Position numbers and translations under genes: made by a program. From Gammaproteobacteria bacterium (lineage in GTDB: Bacteria > Pseudomonadota > Gammaproteobacteria > SZUA-140), in NCBI GenBank assembly GCA_016218365.1, contig JACREF010000009.1, forward strand, positions 1 to 64,000: DNA of 64,000 bases. Reading direction: 5' to 3'. How positions within the stretch are numbered: position 1 is the stretch's first letter; each line of letters begins with the position of its first letter. Below the pieces are notes generated by a model. The model did no database searches, had not been told where the DNA came from, and saw only the letters and a program-made list of their open reading frames with translations. Below are positions 17,158-26,965 of this stretch, in pieces.

Positions 17158-17532
17158 ATGCGCAAGCTAATCATCGGCGGGATACTGGTGGCCATGCCGC
17201 TGCTGGCCGGGGCCGACACCGACATCCGGCTCAAGGTCGAGGGCATCGACATCTCGATGCCCGGGGTGTCGATCCATATCGGCGACCGCGACCGCGACGG
17301 GCGTTACTGGGACGGTTATGACTGGCGCGACCATGCGTGGTGGGCGTCGCACCGCGGTCATCACATCGGTGAACGCAGCCAGCGCGGCCATTACTGGGAC
17401 GGGCATCAGTGGCGTGATCACGCGTGGTGGAAGGAGCATCATCGTGAACATCATGACGACGATGATGAACATGAAGGGCGTGATGAAGGCCGGTTCTGTC
17501 CGCCGGGGCAGGCCAAGAAGGGACGCTGCTGA
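17158..17532 (+). CDS. DUF2502 periplasmic protein with repeated W/H-rich motif
   Basis: The ATG at 17158 is preceded by AGGAGG and opens a 124-residue protein with a signal peptide (about 1-19). The mature part has IGDRDRDGRYWDGYDW and the repeated unit YWDGYDWRDHAWW / YWDGHQWRDHAWW, followed by a stretch rich in His, Asp and Glu. It ends with CPPGQAKKGRC. The pattern fits DUF2502 proteins (YpeC-like), periplasmic and of unknown role. The His/Asp-rich tail could bind metal, but this is only a suggestion. It follows the lipoprotein run at 97 bp distance. Confidence 0.85.
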   Translation: MRKLIIGGILVAMPLLAGADTDIRLKVEGIDISMPGVSIHIGDRDRDGRYWDGYDWRDHAWWASHRGHHIGERSQRGHYWDGHQWRDHAWWKEHHREHHDDDDEHEGRDEGRFCPPGQAKKGRC

Positions 17533-17957
17533 GTCGATTATCGCTGTCTGCCAGGCAGATAGCGGGCAGATAGCGGTGATTTCAAACGGAAGGTCTCTTG
17601 CGATGGATTCCGGGTCGCGCTGCGCGCGCCCGGAATGACAGTTTATAAAATGCTGCGTCCTGCCCGGGATGACAGTTTTGCAGCGCTGCGCTCATCCGGA
17701 ATGGCAGTTATGAAGCACGGCGTTTGCTTGGCATGACATCCCGGATTGCCGTCATTCCGGACGCCGCATGGCGGCGATCCGGAATCCATGCTCTGGCTTT
17801 AGGCGTCCTTCGATACGCCATGCTCCGCATGGCTACGCAGGATGAACGGGGGGCAGAGCCGTTCGTGGTGAGTAGCGGCGCTAGCCGCGTATCGAACCAT
17901 GAACCGGTCCTTCGATACGCCATGCTTTCGCATGGCTACTCAGGATGAACGGTGGTT
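17533..17957. repeat. Repeat-rich intergenic region
   Basis: No gene is supported in this 425-bp stretch. It holds several 'ccggaatgac / ccggaatccatg' units (about 17605-17790) and two copies of a 'ccttcgatacgccatgc...catggctac.caggatgaacgg' unit (about 17810-17845 and 17910-17951). Between them lies 'ccgttcgtggtgagtagcg', which matches the reverse complement of bases 16-40. These are dispersed intergenic repeats. Read from the other strand the region is the 3' flank of the DJ-1 gene. Confidence 0.65.
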
Positions 17958-18515
17958 TTAGCCGCGCACCAGTCCCTGTTCGACCTGCAAGCGGCGCTCG
18001 TGACCGGCCAGCAGCTCGACCAGCGTCAATGCAAAATCCATCGCCGTGCCCGGTCCGCGTGACGTGATGATGTGGCCATCGCGGACCACGGCCTGTTGCT
18101 GATAATCGACGCCGGCGAGTTGCGCCGCGTTCAGCGAGCCGGGATAGCTGGTGGCGCGCCGGTTCGACAGCAGGCCGGCGTCGGCCAGCACCTTCGGCGC
18201 GGCGCAGATCGCGGCGATATATTTGCCATGTTGATGCATCTGTTGCAGCAGGGTATGGATACGCCGGTCGGCGTTCAGATGATCGGCGCCGGGCAGGCCG
18301 CCGGGCAACACGATCATGTCAAAGTCACGCCGCAGCGCCTGGTCCAGCGTCATGTCGGGCAGCAACACCGTGCCGCGGCTGGCGCGCACCGGCTCCAGCG
18401 CCGATGACAGGCCGGCGCTGACGACGTCGATGGCGGCGCGCCGCAGCAGATCGATGACGGTGACCGCCTCCAGCTCCTCGCACCCTGTGGCCAGCGGTAT
18501 CAGTACAGATGGCAT
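17958..18515 (-). CDS. yajL: DJ-1/YajL family chaperone-like protein
   Basis: DJ-1/YajL proteins protect against oxidative and carbonyl damage. The 185-residue protein has the key pair: E16 in GCEELEAV and the reactive Cys104 in AAICAAPKVL, the nucleophile elbow. PGGLPGADHL and TSRGPGTAMDFAL are further family signatures. The fold is cytoplasmic. Enzymatic activity (deglycase, protease or chaperone) in this family is debated, so the name gives the subfamily only. It lies between a repeat-rich region and a polysaccharide deacetylase gene on the same strand. Confidence 0.9.
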   Translation of the reverse strand: MPSVLIPLATGCEELEAVTVIDLLRRAAIDVVSAGLSSALEPVRASRGTVLLPDMTLDQALRRDFDMIVLPGGLPGADHLNADRRIHTLLQQMHQHGKYIAAICAAPKVLADAGLLSNRRATSYPGSLNAAQLAGVDYQQQAVVRDGHIITSRGPGTAMDFALTLVELLAGHERRLQVEQGLVRG

Positions 18516-18530
18516 GGGGTGTCCTCGCAG

Positions 18531-19385
18531 TCAGTCCAGTGACAGATCGGCCGGCGTCGTGCGCGGCGGCGCCGGATGGGCGGTCAGCAGCAGCGGTGTT
18601 TGCTGAGGCGGCGTCTGTTGCTGGCGTCGCTGCAGCATCTCCGATACCGGCACCAGTTCATAACCGCGCTCCTGCAGCAACGGCAGCGCCAGCGTCAGAT
18701 AGGCCAGTGTCTCCGGATACGGATGGCCGATCGCCACGGCACTGCCATGGCGGCGCGCGATCAGCAACAGACGTTCAAACTCTTTGGCGATGGCGGGCAG
18801 GCTGCGCTGGTCATCGAGGAACACATCACGCGCCAGGTGCGGTACGCCGAACTGCCGGGCGGTGGCGTCGGCGATGCTGTAGGCCGTGGTGCGGCTGTCG
18901 ACAAAAAAGATGCGGCCGTCGTGCTGCTGCAGCGTGTTCATCAGCGGGTTCATGATCTCGGGCATCGTCGTCAGCAGGCTGCCCATATGGTTGTTGATGC
19001 CGCGGACATGCGGGATCAGCGTCAGACCCTGTTGTACGACCTGCCGGATCTCGTCGGCGGTCATGTCACGGGTCAGCGCCCGTTCACCGAGGCGGCGCCG
19101 TTTGCGCGCCTCCATCGGCAGATGCAGCATCACTTCCTTGTTGCGGGCATGGGCCAGACTGGCCAGTTCGACGACCTGTTCGCCAAACGGCAGGAAGGCG
19201 CAATTGAAGCGGCCGGGCAGCGCGAGGGCGCTTTGGGTCGCCGCAGTCTGTTCGCCGAGGTCATCGATGATCAGGCTGATCAGCGGGCGGACGTGGTAGG
19301 TCACGGCAGCAGCCTCGGCGGCACCCGCTGGCGCGCCACCCCACAGCACCATCACGATGATCAATGCGATGTGCCAGCCGCGCAC
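18531..19385 (-). CDS. Divergent polysaccharide deacetylase family protein
   Basis: The 284-residue protein has an N-terminal signal segment (about 1-22) and a periplasmic NodB-like barrel from about 30 to 250. The metal-binding-type motif reads LISLIIDDLGEQ, and HLPMEARKRRR and INNHMGSLLTT follow, as in the divergent polysaccharide deacetylase family. The family usually lies beside envC, ctpA and gpmI, as here, so a role in septal peptidoglycan or glycan processing is likely, although substrates are unproven. The C-terminus after about 250 is proline/glutamine rich. Confidence 0.9.
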   Translation of the reverse strand: MRGWHIALIIVMVLWGGAPAGAAEAAAVTYHVRPLISLIIDDLGEQTAATQSALALPGRFNCAFLPFGEQVVELASLAHARNKEVMLHLPMEARKRRRLGERALTRDMTADEIRQVVQQGLTLIPHVRGINNHMGSLLTTMPEIMNPLMNTLQQHDGRIFFVDSRTTAYSIADATARQFGVPHLARDVFLDDQRSLPAIAKEFERLLLIARRHGSAVAIGHPYPETLAYLTLALPLLQERGYELVPVSEMLQRRQQQTPPQQTPLLLTAHPAPPRTTPADLSLD

Positions 19386-19430
19386 CCTACCTCGCTTCCT
19401 GTTGTCGGCCCGGACGGCGGCCGCAGGTCT

Positions 19431-20768
19431 TTATTGGGTCTTGATCAGGACCAGTCCCTTCAGCAGGTTCAGCGCCTCGTACAGCTGATAATCACTGTTG
19501 GCCAGTTCGGCCTGGGTGTTGCTGTCCTTCTGATCCTTGCCATTTTGCTTGTCGCTTGCCTTGCCGGCCTTGTCATTGTCGCCCTTGGTCAGGTGGCCGG
19601 TCAGATCGGCCTCGCTGAGCGGATCGATGGCGGGCTCCTCGGCCGCGGCGACCTTGACGTTTTCCAGCTTGATATCCGGTTCGATACCCTCGGCCTGGAT
19701 CGAGCGTCCCGATGGCGTGTAGTAGCGGGCGGTGGTCAGTTTCAGGGCGCTGCCATCCTTCAGCTGCAACACGGTCTGCACCGAACCCTTGCCGAACGAG
19801 CGGTTGCCCATGATCACCGCGCGGTGCTGGTCCTGCAACGCGCCGGCGACGATCTCGGAGGCCGAGGCCGAACCGTTGTTGATCAACACCACGATCGGCG
19901 CACCGTTCAATACATCCTTCGGCGTCGCCGTGTAGACGATGCGCGAATCGGCGGTACGACCCTCGGTGTAGACGATCTTGCCGTTGGTCAGGAAGGCGTC
20001 AGAGACCTCGACGGCGGTGTTCAACACCCCGCCCGGATTGTTGCGCAGGTCGAGGACGATACCGGCCAGCTCCTTGCCGCCCTCCTTGTTCAGTGTGGCA
20101 ATCGCCTCCAGCAGGTTTTCACCGGTCTTTTCCTGGAACTGGGTGATGCGGATGTAGCCCAGGCGCCGTTCCTTGTCGAGCAGCCGGTTTTTGACGCTCT
20201 TGACGTGGATGACGTCACGGGTGATGGTGAACTTCAATGGCTTGTCCTGGCCTTCGCGGACCACCGTCAGCACGATCTTGGTGCCCGGTTTGCCGCGCAT
20301 CAGGTCCACCGCCTCGCGCAGGCTCAGGCCCTTGACCGGCGTATCGTCGAGACGGATGATCAGGTCGCCGGCCAGTACGCCGGCGCGCTGCGCCGGGGTG
20401 TCGTCGATCGGCGAGATGACCTTGACGAAGCCGTCTTCCATGCCGACCTCGATGCCGAGGCCGCCGAATTCACCGGAGGTGCCGATGCGCAGGTCGGTGT
20501 ACTCTTCTTTGTCGAGGAACGAGGAATGCGGGTCCAGACCGGTCAGCATGCCGCGGATCGCGTTGTCGATCAGCACCTTGTCGGTGACCTCCTCGACATA
20601 ATTGCCCTTGATGGTGGCAAACACCTCGGTGAAGGTGCGCAGGTCGTCGAGCGGCAGCAGGTTGGTGGCGGGCTTGCGCTCTGCCATGACGGCGTGACCC
20701 AGCGTCAGCGAGACGCCGATGACCACCCCGGCGCCGAGTACCAGTGCATGACGAGACATCTTTTTCAT
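19431..20768 (-). CDS. ctpA: S41 family C-terminal processing peptidase
   Basis: This periplasmic serine protease trims peptidoglycan hydrolases or other envelope proteins at the C-terminus. The 445-residue form starts at ATG 20768, which has AGAGG 6 nt upstream; a longer frame would begin at 20792. A signal or anchor helix (about 5-28) precedes an S41 N-terminal region. A PDZ domain (about 105-175, GGLGIEVGM) follows. The catalytic Ser is in NNGSASASEIVAGAL and the Lys in RSFGKGSVQT. A Lys/Asp-rich tail (from about 385) precedes the C-terminal helix. The envC gene lies 104 bp upstream on the same strand. Confidence 0.94.
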   Translation of the reverse strand: MKKMSRHALVLGAGVVIGVSLTLGHAVMAERKPATNLLPLDDLRTFTEVFATIKGNYVEEVTDKVLIDNAIRGMLTGLDPHSSFLDKEEYTDLRIGTSGEFGGLGIEVGMEDGFVKVISPIDDTPAQRAGVLAGDLIIRLDDTPVKGLSLREAVDLMRGKPGTKIVLTVVREGQDKPLKFTITRDVIHVKSVKNRLLDKERRLGYIRITQFQEKTGENLLEAIATLNKEGGKELAGIVLDLRNNPGGVLNTAVEVSDAFLTNGKIVYTEGRTADSRIVYTATPKDVLNGAPIVVLINNGSASASEIVAGALQDQHRAVIMGNRSFGKGSVQTVLQLKDGSALKLTTARYYTPSGRSIQAEGIEPDIKLENVKVAAAEEPAIDPLSEADLTGHLTKGDNDKAGKASDKQNGKDQKDSNTQAELANSDYQLYEALNLLKGLVLIKTQ

Positions 20769-20872
20769 CGCGGACCTCTTGGCTGAATGCACCTGATTAT
20801 CGGTCGAATCAGGCGTTCCATTAGTTGTAAATCAGCACATTAGCATAAATCCTGCCAATGCTGTATCCGTGC

Positions 20873-22075
20873 TCAGCGTCGGGGCGCAGCGCCCGCAAAC
20901 CACTGCATCGGGTCGACCGGTGTGCCATTGTGGCGGATCTCCAGGTACAGCGCCGGGTCTTGCTGGCCGCCGCTGCTGCCGACCGCCGCGATCAGATCGC
21001 CCGGGATCACGGCATCGCCGGCCTTTTTATACAGCGACTCGTTGTGGCCATACAGACTCATATAGCCACTGCCGTGATCGATGATCAGCAGCAGACCGAA
21101 ATTCCTCAGCCAGTCGGCGAATACCACCTTGCCGCCCGATATCGCGCGGACCTCGCTGCCCTGTGGCGCAGACAGCTCGATGCCCTGCCAGCGCAGGTTG
21201 CCGAGTTTGCGCGGGGCACCGAAGCGGGCGGTGATCTGGCCGCGGGCCGGCAGTGTCAGCTTGCCGCGCAGCGCGGCAAAGGCCGAGCGCCGCGCTGCCT
21301 CGGACAATGCCTGGGCCCGCGCCTCTGCTTCGGCCTGGCGTTGCAGTGTTCTGATCAGTGTGACCAGCCCGGCCTCGTCATCCACCAGCTGCTGCAGCTG
21401 GGACTTGTCGCCGCGAATCCGTGATGACAGCTGCAGCACCAGCTGGGAGCGCTGCTGATATTCCGCGACCCGTTTGCGATGGGTCTCGTAACGGTTGCTG
21501 AGCAGGTCATTGATGTGTGCGGCCTGGCGGGTGATCTCGGCCTCGGTCCTGGCCAGTTGCGCGAGCTCCTGCTGGATGATGCCGATCTGCCGGCCGCGGG
21601 CGCGGTTCAGATAGTCATAATAGGTCATCACCCGGCCGATGTCGGTCGGGTTCTGCTGATTCAGCAGCAGTTTCAGATAGCCCTGGCGGCTGATCAGATA
21701 ATGGGCCTGCAGCTGTTTCTCCAGCAACTGTTGCTGCCGATCCAGCGAGCTGCGCTGCTGTTGCTGGCGGCTGTTCAGGTCATCGAGGCGCTGCTGTTGC
21801 GACTGCAGCTCGGTGTTGAGATCGTGCAGTGACTGGCTGAGTCGCGAGATGTTTTCCTCGGCCTGCCGCAGCTGGCCTTCCAGCGCGCTTTTTTCCTTGC
21901 GCGCCGATTCGAGCGAGCGCTTTTTTTCCTTGATCGCACCGCGCAGGCTGTCGAGCTTGCCGGTCTTTTCCTGCAGCAGTTGCTGGGTCTGGGCGGCGTC
22001 TGCGGCAGGGGGCAGCAGCAGGGCGGTAAGCAGCAGACCCTGCAGCAGCATGACAGCCGCGTGGTGCTTGATCAT
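20873..22075 (-). CDS. envC: Murein hydrolase activator EnvC
   Basis: EnvC is a periplasmic activator of septal amidases such as AmiA/AmiB. The 400-residue protein has a signal peptide (about 1-27), a long coiled coil (about 30-255) and a LytM/M23 domain (about 280-395). The M23 domain appears degenerate. The usual H-x-G-x-D element is replaced by WQGIELSAP, and the usual HFEIR is LYLEIRHNG, so it lacks metal ligands. That is as expected for an activator rather than a hydrolase. Its start overlaps the gpmI stop by 4 bp. Confidence 0.93.
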   Translation of the reverse strand: MIKHHAAVMLLQGLLLTALLLPPAADAAQTQQLLQEKTGKLDSLRGAIKEKKRSLESARKEKSALEGQLRQAEENISRLSQSLHDLNTELQSQQQRLDDLNSRQQQQRSSLDRQQQLLEKQLQAHYLISRQGYLKLLLNQQNPTDIGRVMTYYDYLNRARGRQIGIIQQELAQLARTEAEITRQAAHINDLLSNRYETHRKRVAEYQQRSQLVLQLSSRIRGDKSQLQQLVDDEAGLVTLIRTLQRQAEAEARAQALSEAARRSAFAALRGKLTLPARGQITARFGAPRKLGNLRWQGIELSAPQGSEVRAISGGKVVFADWLRNFGLLLIIDHGSGYMSLYGHNESLYKKAGDAVIPGDLIAAVGSSGGQQDPALYLEIRHNGTPVDPMQWFAGAAPRR

Positions 22076-23634
22076 CCGGTGAGCTTGAGCAGCGGTTTGC
22101 CGGTCATCTCGCCGGGGATCGGCAGCCCCATCAGATACAGCATCGTCGGCGCGACATCGGACAGCGCGCCGTCTTCGGCGGCGATGGCCGGGCGGCCGAC
22201 GAAGATCAGCGGCACGCTGTTCATGGTGTGCGCGGTATGGACCTGGCCCGCCGCGACATCCATCATCTGTTCGGCATTGCCGTGATCGGCGGTGATGATC
22301 AGTTCGCTGCCGGTCTGCTGCGCGGCCGCGACGACGCGGCCCAGGCAGCTGTCGATGGTCTCGATCGCCTTGACCACGGCATTGAAGTTGCCGGTGTGGC
22401 CGACCATGTCGGGATTGGCGTAATTGCAGATGATCATGTCATAACGGCCGGAGCTGATGGCCTCGACCAGTTTGTCGGTCAGCTCCGGTGCGTGCATCTC
22501 CGGTTTCAGGTCATAGGTGGCCACCTTCGGTGATTCGACCATGATGCGGTCCTCGCCGGGGAACGGCTCTTCGCGGCCGCCGTTCAGGAAGAAGGTGACA
22601 TGGGCATATTTCTCGGTCTCGGCGATGCGCAACTGGGTCTTGCCCAATGACGAGATATAGGCGCCCATGACGTTGTTCAGCGGTTCCGGCGGGAAGGCCA
22701 CCGAGGCCGCAAAGCCCTTTTTGTATTCGGTCAGGCAGACAAAGTCGGCCAGCTTCGGCCAGGCGCCGCGCCGGAAGCCGTCAAAGGCCGGATCGACAAA
22801 TGGCTGGGTGATCTGGCGCGCGCGGTCGGCGCGGAAGTTCATCATGATGACGACATCCTTGTCGAGGATACGGACCGGTTCGGTGCCCTCGGGTACGATC
22901 GAGATCGCCTGGACGAATTCATCGGTCTCGCCGCGCTGGTAGGCGGCCTCGAGTCCGGCCAGCGCGTTGGGCGCGGTGAAATCACCGGTGGCGCGGGTCA
23001 TCAGGTCATAGGCCTTCTGCGTCCGTTTCCAGCGGTTGTCGCGGTCCATCGCGTAATAACGGCCGATGATCGACACGATGCGGCCGCGACCGGTCTTTTT
23101 CAGCGTCTCCTCGAGTTGGCGCAGCGAGGCGGCCGCCGATTTGGGCGCGGTATCGCGGCCGTCGAGGAACATATGCAGGAAGACATGGCGCACACCGTGC
23201 ACGGCGGCCATCCGCACCATGGCATGGATATGTTTTTCGTGACTGTGGACCCCGCCGGGGGACAGCAGGCCGATGATGTGGACCGCCGTGTCGTTGAGCA
23301 TCGCCTGGTCCAGCGCGGTGGTCAGCACCGGGTTGTGGGCAAACTCGCCGGTCTCGATGGTGTTGGCGATGCGGGTGAATTCCTGGAATACGACACGGCC
23401 AGCCCCGAGGTTCAAGTGCCCGACCTCGGAATTGCCCATCTGGTCATGCGGCAGCCCGACACGCGAACCCGAGCCCTGGATCAGCGTATGCGGGCAGGTC
23501 GCCCACAGCCGGTCCCAGGTCGGTTTGCGTGCACTGTAGATGCCGTTATGTTGGGTCTTTTCACTGTAGCCCCAGCCATCCAGCACGATCAGGACCATGG
23601 ACTTCTTGTTGTTATGTCCGGTAATGTTACTCAT
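22072..23634 (-). CDS. gpmI: 2,3-bisphosphoglycerate-independent phosphoglycerate mutase
   Basis: GpmI interconverts 3- and 2-phosphoglycerate in glycolysis with two metal ions. The 520-residue length is typical. The N-terminal metal motif is [12 protein letters not shown], the phosphoserine loop reads [15 protein letters not shown], and the second metal site is [13 protein letters not shown]. It is the first gene of a minus-strand operon with envC, and it is divergent from the ArsR gene at 23810, separated by 175 bp. Confidence 0.97.
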   Translation of the reverse strand: MSNITGHNNKKSMVLIVLDGWGYSEKTQHNGIYSARKPTWDRLWATCPHTLIQGSGSRVGLPHDQMGNSEVGHLNLGAGRVVFQEFTRIANTIETGEFAHNPVLTTALDQAMLNDTAVHIIGLLSPGGVHSHEKHIHAMVRMAAVHGVRHVFLHMFLDGRDTAPKSAAASLRQLEETLKKTGRGRIVSIIGRYYAMDRDNRWKRTQKAYDLMTRATGDFTAPNALAGLEAAYQRGETDEFVQAISIVPEGTEPVRILDKDVVIMMNFRADRARQITQPFVDPAFDGFRRGAWPKLADFVCLTEYKKGFAASVAFPPEPLNNVMGAYISSLGKTQLRIAETEKYAHVTFFLNGGREEPFPGEDRIMVESPKVATYDLKPEMHAPELTDKLVEAISSGRYDMIICNYANPDMVGHTGNFNAVVKAIETIDSCLGRVVAAAQQTGSELIITADHGNAEQMMDVAAGQVHTAHTMNSVPLIFVGRPAIAAEDGALSDVAPTMLYLMGLPIPGEMTGKPLLKLTG

Positions 23635-23809
23635 AGGACCGTGTCTTGTTTGTGCTCCACTGTTTCGCCGACCCCGATGTTGCCGACAGCAATTTTGCTG
23701 ACCTTAGCCCAGATGTATTAGACTAGCCGCAGCAAGGCCGGCGCTGCCGGCACGGGGTCCTGCCGCTGGCCGCGGGCGGGTATTATAGCTTCTAAGAATC
23801 GGCGTCGCT

Positions 23810-24121
23810 ATGGCTGATCGGCTGGGCAAGCCCCTGGCGGTGGATGACGGAGATATCGACCAGGCCGCACGGTCGCTGAAGGCGCTGTCGCACCCGATCC
23901 GGCTCAAGATCCTGTGCCTGCTCGGGGAGGATGCGTTGAGTGTTCAGCAGCTTGTCGACAGCATCGGCACCTCGCAGAGCAATATCTCCCAACACCTGGC
24001 GATCCTGCGCGGCAAGGGCCTGCTGACCACGCGCAAGCAGGCCAATCGGGTCATGTACCAGATCGGCGACAAGCGGATGGTGCAGCTGGTGCTGATGATG
24101 CGTGATGTTTTTTGTACCTAA
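23810..24121 (+). CDS. ArsR-family regulator, YgaV/SqrR/BigR type
   Basis: This 103-residue winged-helix regulator has the helix-turn-helix TSQSNISQHLAILRGKGL. Two cysteines stand at the positions used for persulfide sensing in YgaV, SqrR and BigR: one in RLKILCLL and one in the last residues (RDVFCT). No metal-binding CxC of ArsR-type metal sensors is seen. The neighbour 15 bp downstream is a membrane rhodanese, the classic partner of this sensor class. A TTCTAAGAA palindrome (23790-23798) beside a TATTAT box could be its operator. Confidence 0.85.
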   Translation: MADRLGKPLAVDDGDIDQAARSLKALSHPIRLKILCLLGEDALSVQQLVDSIGTSQSNISQHLAILRGKGLLTTRKQANRVMYQIGDKRMVQLVLMMRDVFCT

Positions 24122-24136
24122 GACCAAAGGCGGGAT

Positions 24137-24562
24137 ATGAAGGAGCTGGGCATCTTTTTGCTGAATCACTGGTTGCTGTTCCTGGCGCTGGTTATTGTAT
24201 TGACGCTGATCGTGATGAATACCGCGCGTTTCAGCCTGCTGGGATTCAAGGAGCTGCAGCCCGCCGATGCCGTCCGGCTGATGAATGACCGCGACGTGCT
24301 GGTGCTCGATGTCCGCGAGCAGGACGAGTTCAGCAGCGGTCATATCATCCACGCCCGCCATGTGCCGGTGGCGCAGCTCACGGAGCGGGTCAGCGAACTG
24401 GATGCGTTCCGTCAGCAACCGGTGGTGGTGTACTGTCGCACCGGGCAGCGGGCGGCGCGGGCGGCAGCGCTGCTGAAAAAACAGGGATTTTCCGAGATCT
24501 ACAAGCTCAATGGCGGCATCATGTCCTGGCAGGGCGCCGGCCTGCCGCTGGAGAAGGGCTGA
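24137..24562 (+). CDS. Membrane-anchored rhodanese-like protein
   Basis: The 141-residue protein has one N-terminal membrane segment (about 10-30) and a rhodanese domain (about 40-138). The domain shows VLVLDVREQDEFSSGHI and the active-site loop VVVYCRTGQRA with the catalytic Cys. Such proteins handle sulfane sulfur. It follows the persulfide-sensor-like ArsR by 15 bp. In many gammaproteobacteria grxC lies between this rhodanese and secB; it is absent here, and secB follows after 58 bp. Confidence 0.9.
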   Translation: MKELGIFLLNHWLLFLALVIVLTLIVMNTARFSLLGFKELQPADAVRLMNDRDVLVLDVREQDEFSSGHIIHARHVPVAQLTERVSELDAFRQQPVVVYCRTGQRAARAAALLKKQGFSEIYKLNGGIMSWQGAGLPLEKG

Positions 24563-24620
24563 AGCGGTGACGCCGCAGGCCCGTCAACTGCATAACCATT
24601 ATGAATAAAAGGTGAAGATC

Positions 24621-25121
24621 ATGTCTGAAGCTCAGGGTACACAGGCCGGCGATGGCCAGTCGGCAGCAACGGCCGACAGCAAGGTTTTTGACCTGCAGAA
24701 GATCTATATCAAGGACATGTCGTTCGAAAACCCGAACGCGCCGCAGATCTTTACCATACCGTGGCAGCCGCGCGTCGGGCAGCACCTGTCGAGCCGCCGC
24801 GAGCAGCTCGGCGACGGGGTATATGAGGTGATCCTCAGCGTGACGCTGACGGTCAGCCTGGGCGAGCGCACCGCCTATCTGGTCGAGGTGCATCAGGCGG
24901 GGATCTTCCGGATCAGTGGTTATCCGGCCGCGCAGCTGGACGCATTGCTCGGTTCCTACTGCCTGAAGATCCTGCATCCCTATATCCGCGAGGCGATCTC
25001 CGATCTGATTGCCAAGGGCGGGTATCCGCAATTCCTGCTGCCACCTATTGATTTTGACGGGCTGTATGCCGATTATCAGCGCCAGCGCGCCGCCAGTCAG
25101 CCGGCCGCCGCGAGCGCCTGA
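24621..25121 (+). CDS. secB: Protein-export chaperone SecB
   Basis: SecB keeps precursors export-competent and hands them to SecA. The ATG at 24621 gives 166 residues; a GTG 9 bp upstream is an alternative. The segments FDLQKIYIKDMSFENPNAPQ, VTLTVSL and ILHPYIREAISDLIAKGGYP are characteristic. Two unstructured ends rich in Ala/Gln/Ser are normal for SecB. It lies directly before gpsA, with 5 bp between stop and start. Confidence 0.97.
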   Translation: MSEAQGTQAGDGQSAATADSKVFDLQKIYIKDMSFENPNAPQIFTIPWQPRVGQHLSSRREQLGDGVYEVILSVTLTVSLGERTAYLVEVHQAGIFRISGYPAAQLDALLGSYCLKILHPYIREAISDLIAKGGYPQFLLPPIDFDGLYADYQRQRAASQPAAASA

Positions 25122-25126
25122 GCCGC

Positions 25127-26185
25127 ATGGTTGACGCGCCCGGCGGGGATGATAGCGGCAGCATCGCGCTCGAGCGGCCCATCGCGACGGTAGCGGTGCT
25201 GGGCGCCGGCTCCTGGGGCACGGCGCTGGCGATGTTGCTGGCCCGCAATGGCCTGACGACGCTGTTGTGGGGCCGCAACCCGGCCGAGCTGCAACAGATG
25301 GCGCAGCAGCGTTGCAATCACCGTTTCCTGCCAGGTCTGTCGTTCCCCGAAGGTCTGCAGATTGCTCCTGCCCTGGATGCGGCATTGCAGCAGGCCGACC
25401 TGGTGCTGCTGGCCGTGCCCAGTCACGGTTTTCGTGAACTGGCTGAACAGGTGGTGCCCGGTCTGCGTCCGGGACAGCGCTTGTTATGGGCCACCAAGGG
25501 GCTGGATCTGCGCAGCGGACAACCGTTGCACACCATCATCACGGCGCTGTGTCCTAAAGCGGTGCCGTATGCAGTGATCTCCGGGCCGACGTTTGCCGCC
25601 GAGGTGGCGCGTGGTCTGCCGACCGCGGTGACCGTGGCGGCGACCGATGCCGGGTATGCCCGGATGCTGGCGGCGGCCTTCAGCAATGACCGCTTCCGCG
25701 TCTACACCTCATCGGACATCGTCGGGGTTGAGCTCGGCGGGTCGGTCAAGAATGTGCTGGCGATCGCCGCCGGTATCGCCGATGGCCAGGGTTTTGGCGC
25801 CAACACCCGTGCGGCGCTGGTGACCCGTGGTTTGTACGAGATGATGAGCCTGGGCCTGGCCTGTGGCGGTTTGCGCGAGACCTTCATGGGGCTGACCGGT
25901 CTCGGCGATCTGGTGCTGACCTGTACCGATGACCAGTCGCGCAATCGCCGCTTTGGACTGGCCTTGGGCCGGGGGGTGGCGGTGGCCGAGGCGCGGCGCC
26001 AGATCGATCAGGTCATCGAGGGCATCGAGACCACCGAGGCGATCCATCGTCTGGCCCGGCACCATCATGTCGAGATGCCGATCGTCGAGCAGGTCTATCA
26101 TGTGCTGTTCGAGGGACGTGAGCTGAAGACCGCGGTCAGCAGCCTGTTCGGTCGCGGGCTGAAGGCGGAAGATGCGCCACTGTAG
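25127..26185 (+). CDS. gpsA: NAD(P)-dependent glycerol-3-phosphate dehydrogenase
   Basis: GpsA makes sn-glycerol 3-phosphate for phospholipid synthesis. The 352-residue protein starts with about 20 residues before VAVLGAGSWGTALAMLLARN, the nucleotide-binding glycine motif. The catalytic lysine region is VELGGSVKNVLAIAAG, and the substrate site lies near DLVLTCTDDQSRNRRFG. The extended N-terminus with Asp/Gly residues is unusual, and the true start could lie a little downstream. The gene follows secB closely and precedes murU. Confidence 0.96.
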   Translation: MVDAPGGDDSGSIALERPIATVAVLGAGSWGTALAMLLARNGLTTLLWGRNPAELQQMAQQRCNHRFLPGLSFPEGLQIAPALDAALQQADLVLLAVPSHGFRELAEQVVPGLRPGQRLLWATKGLDLRSGQPLHTIITALCPKAVPYAVISGPTFAAEVARGLPTAVTVAATDAGYARMLAAAFSNDRFRVYTSSDIVGVELGGSVKNVLAIAAGIADGQGFGANTRAALVTRGLYEMMSLGLACGGLRETFMGLTGLGDLVLTCTDDQSRNRRFGLALGRGVAVAEARRQIDQVIEGIETTEAIHRLARHHHVEMPIVEQVYHVLFEGRELKTAVSSLFGRGLKAEDAPL

Positions 26186-26866
<681 letters not shown>

Positions 26867-26965
26867 CAGGCGACTGGCGGGTGTTTGCGCATCACCGCTA
26901 AAACAGTCATCATGACCGTGCAGGGTCAGGGATGGGTGACGCGACGATGATGAGGTGGACTTCCG

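Noticed and set aside
17533-17957. CRISPR-like repeat array
   Set aside because: Repeats vary in length and spacing, units are inverted and no cas genes are near; they belong to dispersed intergenic repeat families.
18576-20786. 736-residue plus-strand ORF over the deacetylase and CtpA genes
   Set aside because: Shadow frame: it spans two convincing minus-strand genes and their gap, and its translation has no recognisable domain.
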